DNA of 64,000 bases from positions 38,626,001 through 38,690,000 of the forward strand of contig JBITNC010000001.1 of assembly GCA_050084985.1 (NCBI GenBank). Direction: 5' to 3'. This stretch comes from Nageia nagi (Eukaryota > Pinophyta). Positions 57,610 through 64,000 of the stretch are shown here, one piece after another (within the stretch, counting starts at the first letter, position 1; each line of letters begins with the position of its first letter). Made by a program: the position numbers and the translations under genes. The notes beneath the pieces were generated by a model. The model did no database searches and was not told where the DNA came from. It saw only the letters and a program-made list of their open reading frames with translations.

Positions 57610-58200
57610 TAGTTGAGAGAAAGAAGTGAGCTAGTAAATGGGAGGAGATTTAGTGAGAAAGGAACCAATTTCAATAGAGGAAACAATACAAAATGAATTT
57701 ATGTGGTAAATCCTTTTTGAAGGAGTTCTATAAAGTTTCATGAATGCATGTAGGGGTCAAGATGATGATTTATCAATTGATTTGGTTGATCAATAGAATG
57801 AGGGAGTTTGTAATTTTAATAGAATGAAGTTAACTTTACAAGCTATCCACCTTTCAAACAAAGGAATTAAAGTAAGAAGAGAGGGAAAAATCAACAAGTT
57901 AACAAGGAAAAAATATTTCCAAGATTTCATAGAGGGTGTTGATTTTGATAGGTACAAAAGAGGGTTGAAAGGAAATGATTACCATATCCTTGGAAAGAAG
58001 TTGTTAGTGATCTTATAACATATATTACATTATAAGGAAGGTACAAAGTTTTTCTTGCCTATCATTTTAGTCTTCTAAACCACTTTTCCTTCCTAGAGAT
58101 AGACATGATGATCTTTGATTTTTAAATCTATAACTCTCTTTGTATTTCATTTTGAAGGTTTAAATGAACCTAACTCAAGCCCCACTTCATGGGGTAGTGA
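57610..58200 (+). pseudogene. Unknown conserved coding module, copy 2
   Basis: Reads SWNEGVCNFNRMKLTLQAIHL, then KVRREGKINKLTRKKYFQDF, EGVDFDRYKRGLKGN. The end aligns with FLAYHFSLLNHFSF. Better preserved than copy 1 in the first half. Confidence 0.5.
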
Positions 58201-58956
58201 TAAAATTGGTCTATATATATATAAATTAATTATGAAAACCTTTCCCTTGGTGTTTTACATTATTTATAGAAATAGTATGGAAAGTGTAAAGTTGAGATGC
58301 TAAAGTAATTGGGTGGTACATGAAATGTTATTATGTACTATAGGTAATGACAAAGTATGTATAAGAGAAATAAAAATAGTTGATGAAAGAGATAGGGATG
58401 AAGGGAATGTAGATGTATAAGAGGAAATGTGAGGTAATAGTATACAATTAGAAGAAAATATTAACGGTACAAAAGATATTGGTGAATATATATTCATGTT
58501 ACATAATTATGATGTAATTGATTAGTGAAGGTGTGGAGAATGGTCTAATTGAATATGTAGGTGTCGAAATACTAGGCATTATTAATGAGAAGGAAGTGGA
58601 TATAATAGTAGGGTCAGTACCAATTTAACACATGAAACATGTGAAAGTGTTGATAATCATGTGAGGAAAGACTAAGAAGGATGTATTACAAATATAAATA
58701 TGGGTAGGAATGGCTCAATAATGGATTATATCAATCTTTTTCATTATATAAAGAATACAAATTTTATTATTTGTATCAAACTCATTGAACATACTCTTGA
58801 ATTGGTTAAAATTGAGTAATTAAGGAGTATTAATTCATACAATATAAATATTTTTCCACATCTTTAGATTTTAAATGAATGAGAGGGTTTTCGAAGGTAT
58901 TCATTTCTTTGTATTCATATAGTCCAAGTCTCTAGAGTTATAAAAGTACTTTTACT

Positions 58957-59199
58957 TTTTTTGGGTATGATCATGAGCCAAACTATTCTAGGAATCCCTT
59001 CACGATCACCAATAGGGTGAAATTTTAAAGTTTCTTCCATACACCTAGTGGCTGTGGAAACATAGTTCAATTGTAGCCAAATTGTAACCTAGTCAGAGCC
59101 CTACTACAATTTTGTTAGATTAACTAGAGTGATTTGAACCTAATACCTCCTAGAGGAAAATGAAAGCATTTAACCATCACATTGTCCCTTTGGAGAATA
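58957..59199 (-). mobile_element. tRNA-derived SINE, copy 2 (best boundaries)
   Basis: Flanked by a 15-16 bp target duplication: TAAAAGTACTTTTACT at 58941-58956 and TAAGAGTACTTTTACT at 59200-59215. The head is at the right (rc of GATTTGAACCTAATACC plus CATTTAACCATCAC) and the poly(A) at the left. Confidence 0.65.
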
Positions 59200-59606
59200 T
59201 AAGAGTACTTTTACTTGTATTCAAATTTGCATTCAAAACCATCAAATTTCATATTGTATTATTTTAAATTAAATTAATTAATATCATCACCAACATCCCT
59301 ATCAATATATTCATTATGATAAATATTTACATAAACATGTGTATAAACATAATTGATATGTGCATGATCTTTCTTTGTATTTCTTTTACACATACTATAT
59401 ATATCTCTCATTCTTTCACTTCTCTTCAAAAAAATATAATATATTTCTTTCATATCAAAAAAATAAATATCCAACTTTAATAATGCTTATTTAATAATAT
59501 TAATTGTTTTATACCACTTATAATATATTCATGGAAAATAAAATTATCAGATTTACAAGATCACATGCAACATACCAATGTTGGTTTTACTAAAATAATA
59601 TATAAA

Positions 59607-61800
59607 AATCCTAAGGTTATTTAGAGTCAATATTATTTTTCATTATAGGAAGCAAGGGATAAAATAATAAAAAATAATGATAAATGAAAATTATAAATGT
59701 AACGATTATATTTGTAAAATAGAATATGATTAGAGGCACTTGCTCAATTTGGTGATGTTTGAACTTCCATTTTATTGCATTGTAATAAATGAACTAAACT
59801 TTGTGAGGATCCAATATCTATAATTTTAATTAATATGATCTTGTTTGTAATTACATATGTTGAGAGGCTTATCTACAATGGTAATCAGGGAGGGCAAGAC
59901 ATGGTTGTTTTAAGCGCTATTTATAGCAATTTTGCTATTTTTAGGATTTCAAAATTTAAATACTTTTCAAAATAGACAAATATTTATAATTGCAATTTTT
60001 TCCCAAGTCAAATAGCCAATAATATATGAGAATAACCTATTTATAGTAATATTTATATTTTTAGGATTTCAAAACTAATTGGAATAGCCTTTTTTTATAT
60101 AACTAGAAATTATAAATTTTTCTTAAAAAAAAAACCTCTTGCAAGGACTCATATGTTTGGCTCATGTCAAACTCTTTTTATAAAATGATTCAGTTAACTT
60201 TAAAAACTTGATTAATAATTGCAAAAAAAATAATTTAGCCGATATTTAACATTTTTAGTTGAATTATATAAAAGTTAAAGAATATGCGTTGAAAACACAA
60301 CAAATTTAGAAAAGGGAATTTCCATTTGTAAACCATAAACAACAAAGAAGATTTATATTATGAAGAAGATATATATTGTAAAAACTATTTGTATTGAGAA
60401 TCTCTTTTATCTTTTTTGAAAAAAAAGGTATATTTTATTTGAATCTCTCTAATCTTTTTATATTTGTTAATAATCTCTCTATCTATTGAAAGTATAATCT
60501 CCACTATAAACACCTCAATATTGATACCTCACACCTTTTTTTAATATATATCTTTAAGATAATCTCTTTGTCTATTAGAAGTATAATTTTTAAGTTTCAA
60601 TTGATAATCATGGTACGACCAATTTAGATGAAAAGGACATCTTAGTGTACACCCTATATTTACAATCTATTCATTTAACAATATATCTACAAATTTGGGC
60701 CTCTTATAAAGTTATATGTCATCTGGCTGCTTGCTATTCTATCTAACTCAGCATGTCCCATGAATGTTCGAGGGACCATTCAACACTACTTTCCACTCCC
60801 TAATGTATCTCCAATAGGGTTATATTGGATAGTTCTAGGGCCTCACTAATTACAGTAATAGTGAAGCATAGACTAGGTCTTCCTCTATAGCTTCTATGAT
60901 GGAACCAATAGCATTCCTCTCAAGATGGTTGGATTAAGTTTGAGGTTAGCCTCCTCTCACCTCAATACCTCAAATGCAAGTTACCCTACAAGTGATGAAA
61001 ATAGAGTTATCACACTCAATCTAAAAAAGGGGTTTAATAATAATAATTAGCATATCTCATAATGACTAAGAGTCCTCCTTTTATAAGTGAGGGTGATCAT
61101 CTTCTAATCTTACATTGAGATGATCTAATAGTGGAGAGATATAATCTATGTGCTCATATTTGCAACATCTAAGATAGGGAGCCTTGGATGAATGAAATCA
61201 CATCTAAGAGCCAAAAATGCCAAAATCCAAGAGGGGGTGATATCAAAGCACCTTAAGATCAATGCTATGGGTTCAAGTACCAAGGAGGGATAACATGGGA
61301 TTTTGGGATGCACACATGTTCAACATCCATGCATGGGAATCTTTAAATACCTTAATATTACAAAAACCTTGCTTGAAGTGCCACATCCAACATTGGGGCT
61401 CTTAATGATGTCTTCTAATCAGTGCAATCACCTAGAGGGATACTCTACCTCGAAGAGGGAAGCACTAATGACTAGAGAGATATTAAATACCAATATTACA
61501 ATCATTAAGGCTAAAATATCTATAGTCTTTTTTAAGGAGACTAATATTGCATTTACAAATATAGTTTTCTTGGTATTATAAATACATCATTAATGGCATT
61601 TTAGTAATTAACTAAATACAAATAAATAAATAAATAATCATTTATTCAATAATTAAAGCTTTGCTAAGTCTCTAAGTGGAATTTACATCATTTTAGCTAA
61701 ATCCTACAAAATTAGATAAAATCACACCTAATTTATTATTCCCATTTATTAGAGGTGAAATGGGGAAAACACCTAAAAAATGGGGACATTATATAGTAGT
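59607..61800. other. Unique AT-rich DNA between copies 2 and 3
   Basis: No supported gene. A + frame at 61303-61581 (92 codons) has no recognisable content. (AAAT)n at 61617-61637. Confidence 0.6.
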
Positions 61801-61802
61801 TT

Positions 61803-62437
61803 AGAGCAAGAAGTGAGCTAGTAAATGGGAGGAGATTTAGTGAGGAAGGAACTGATTTTGACAAAGGAAATAAGATAAAATGAAGTTGTGTGGTAAATAC
61901 TTTGTGAAGGAGTTCTATAAGGTTTTAAAAATATGTGTAGGGGTCAAGATGATCATTTGTCAATTGAAGTGGCTAATTCATGGAATGAGGGAGTCTACAA
62001 TTTTAATGGAATAAAGTTAACTTTACAAGATACCCACCTTACAAATGAAGGAATTGAAGTAAGAAGAGAGGCAAAAAATCAACAAGTTAGTAGGAAGGAA
62101 CAAATTTGTGCAAGCTTCAATATAGGGTGTTGAGTTTGATGGGTACAAAAGAGGGGTTCAAAGGAAACGCTAGTGCTTACTAGATCCTTGGAAAGAAGTG
62201 GCTAGTGCTCTTATAACATATATTTCATTAGAGGAAAGGTACAAAGTTTTTCTTACCTATCATTTTAATCTTATAAACAACTTTGCCTTCTCAAAGATAG
62301 ACATGGTAAACTTTGCTTTTTTTTTAATCTATAACTCTCTTTATATTTTAGTTCGTAGGTTTCAAGTGAATCTAACTCAAGCCCCACTTCATGGGGTAGT
62401 GATAAAATTATTCTATAACAGAGCACTAGCAAATTAA
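61803..62437 (+). pseudogene. Unknown conserved coding module, copy 3
   Basis: Best first half: DDHLSIEVANSWNEGVYNFN, GIKLTLQDTHLTNEGIEVRR. Then a frame change and MASALITYISLEERYKVFLT, YHFNLINNFAFSKIDMVNFA. About 190 codons across the two frames. Confidence 0.5.
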
Positions 62438-63521
62438 TCAAGATGCCAACCAATGGTAAGGATCATTGTGGGAGGTTGGAGTTGTTAAGGATATTGTAAA
62501 TTCTACTTGGTTGTCTTTGTAATATATCCATTCAAGTAATTGATCATTGAAAGTTTTTCCAAAGTGGATGTACTCTCAAAATGAGGAGAAGCATAATAAA
62601 TACTTGTGTCAAAACTTCTATGTGTGTTTTATCTCTTCATTACTATTATTTATTTCATTTTCAATATAATGAATGATACATACCTATTAATTATTGATAT
62701 AAGAACAATATAAACCAAATAAAATATGTATTTGAGGATCCTCATAAGTTATAAGCTTCAAGTGATTATAGATCAATACCTATCACAAAAAAATACTATA
62801 GTAATTTATGAAAACCTTTCCCTTGGTTTTTGCATTATTTATAGAAAATAGTATGGAAAGTGTAAAGTTGGGGTGCTAAAGTAATTGGGTGGTACATGAA
62901 ATATTATTATGTACTGTAGGGAATGACAAAGGATGTGATAAGAGAAATAATTTAAATAGTTGATGAAAGAGGTAGGGATGAACGAAATGTAGATGTACAA
63001 GAGGAAATGTGAGGTAATAGTTATAATTATAAGTGAAGATTCAAGGTACAAAAGATATCAGTGAATACGTATTTATGTTACATGTAATTGATTAGTGAAG
63101 GTGTGGATAATGGTCTAATTGAATATGTAGGTGTTGAAATACTAGGCATTATTAATGAGAAGGAAGTGGATATAATAGTAGGGTCAATACTAATTTGACA
63201 CATGAAATATGTGAAAGTGTTGATAATGATGTTAGGAAAAGCTAAGAAGGATGTATTACAAATATAAATATGGGTAGGAATGGCTCAATAATGGATTATA
63301 TCAATTTTTTTCATTATATAAAGAATACAAATTTTATTATTTGTATCAAACTCATTGAACATGCTCTTGAATTAGTTAATATTGAGTAATTAAGGAGTAT
63401 TAATTTGTGCATATATATATTCATATCTTTAGGCTTTAAAGGAATGAGAGGATTTTCAAAGGGATTGATTTGTTTGTATTCATCTATTCCAAGTCTCTAG
63501 AGTTATAAGAGCACTTTTACT

Positions 63522-63752
63522 CTTTTTGGGTATGATCATGAGCCAAACTATTTTAGGAACCTCCTCATGATCACCATCAGGGTAAAATTTTAATGTCTCT
63601 AACATCCAACTAATGATTGTAGACAAATAGTTCAACTATAGCCAAACCAGCCAAGTCGAGCCCTGCTACGATTTTGTTAGATCAACTAGAGTGATTCGAT
63701 GAACTTGAGACATCCTAGAGAAAAAATCAAAGTATTTAACCATCGCATTGTC
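63522..63752 (-). mobile_element. tRNA-derived SINE, copy 3
   Basis: Same SINE at the same place. Left duplication ATAAGAGCACTTTTACT (63505-63521). On the right about 75 extra bases lie between the head and AGTACTTTTACT (63832-63843). Confidence 0.55.
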
Positions 63753-64000
63753 AAAAACAAATTGGTTAAATTTCATAATTATTTGATGGTACTTTGACAA
63801 CATTGTTAAAATATGTTTTTAAAATAATTATAGTACTTTTACTCATATTCAAATTCACATTCAATATCATCCAATTTCATATTGTATTGTTTTTAATTAA
63901 ATCAATTAATATCATCCCCAACATCACTATCAATATACTCATTATGATAAATATTTACATAAATATGTGTATCAACATAATCAATGTGTGTATGATCTTT

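Larger units (their letters stand above)
53990..59606 (+). repeat. Large tandem repeat, copy 2
   Basis: Same content and order as copy 1: gag-like piece 54180-54450, GAT run 55230-55300, coiled coil 55980-56245, LTR 56333-56602, module 57610-58200, SINE 58957-59199. It lacks about 385 bp corresponding to 52241-52628, so the LTR-like 3' end is deleted. Confidence 0.8.
61801..64000 (+). repeat. Large repeat, copy 3 (partial, runs off the window)
   Basis: Starts at GAGCAAGAAGTGAGCTAG (matching 51636) and follows copy 1, including the 385-bp stretch lost from copy 2 and the LTR-like 3' end near 62480-62640. It ends in the segment matching 53700-53760. Confidence 0.8.

Noticed and set aside
61303-61581. 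92-codon + frame as a gene
   Set aside because: No motif, no splice or promoter context, composition like the surrounding AT-rich DNA.

Overview
The window looks like intergenic DNA from a large-genome land plant, probably a seed plant and perhaps a gymnosperm (low confidence on the group). It is AT-rich. It holds TTTAGGG-type (plant telomere-like) degenerate arrays, plant CACTA and SET-domain-like remnants, spliceosomal intron signals, Ty3/gypsy and Ty1/copia LTR retrotransposons, and a tRNA-derived SINE. I see no intact cellular gene, rRNA or canonical tRNA. The only long uninterrupted reading frame is a retrotransposon gag at 9622-11784 (-).

Left part (1-23 kb): the 3' end of an LTR retrotransposon (1-838) abuts a broken CACTA transposase (839-1743, -). 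Next comes a SET-domain-like gene fragment (-) split by a 19.8-kb insertion with a 5-bp duplication (GTGTT). That insertion, element 1 (2813-22570), is a decayed Ty3/gypsy element on the - strand. Its domains run gag, protease, an extra archaeal-type RNase H lying BEFORE the reverse transcriptase, RT, RNase H, integrase, and then a long extra ORF of about 3.5 kb. Nested in the extra ORF is element 2 (5811-12698, TSD GGAAG), a young element whose 874-bp LTRs differ at about five sites. Element 2 has an intact gag but no pol. It also carries three tandem-repeat arrays, a family of GC-rich 16-bp palindromes, an internal polypurine tract, and a small gene model on the opposite strand with a TATA box and an intron.

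Middle part (23.6-32.5 kb): about 7 kb of degenerate telomere-like repeats in four successive dialects, all with the G-rich strand on +. A 2-kb non-telomeric island with direct repeats and ATTAACAT-rich DNA interrupts them. A decayed multi-exon fragment of unknown identity (32.7-34.3 kb, +) follows.

Right part: a Ty1/copia element (34336-43630, -, TSD TTGAA) has a complete domain order but key residues lost to apparent C-to-T decay. After it come a 23-bp minisatellite, an integrase-tail remnant, and from 48 kb onward a tandem array of a poorly known non-autonomous LTR element. That array has two copies with a period of about 5.97 kb and a partial third. Each contains short LTRs, a conserved unknown coding module and the same SINE insertion.

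The pieces do not form a pathway. They record successive insertions: CACTA/SET-like host DNA, then element 1, then element 2, with methylation-type decay of all but the youngest.
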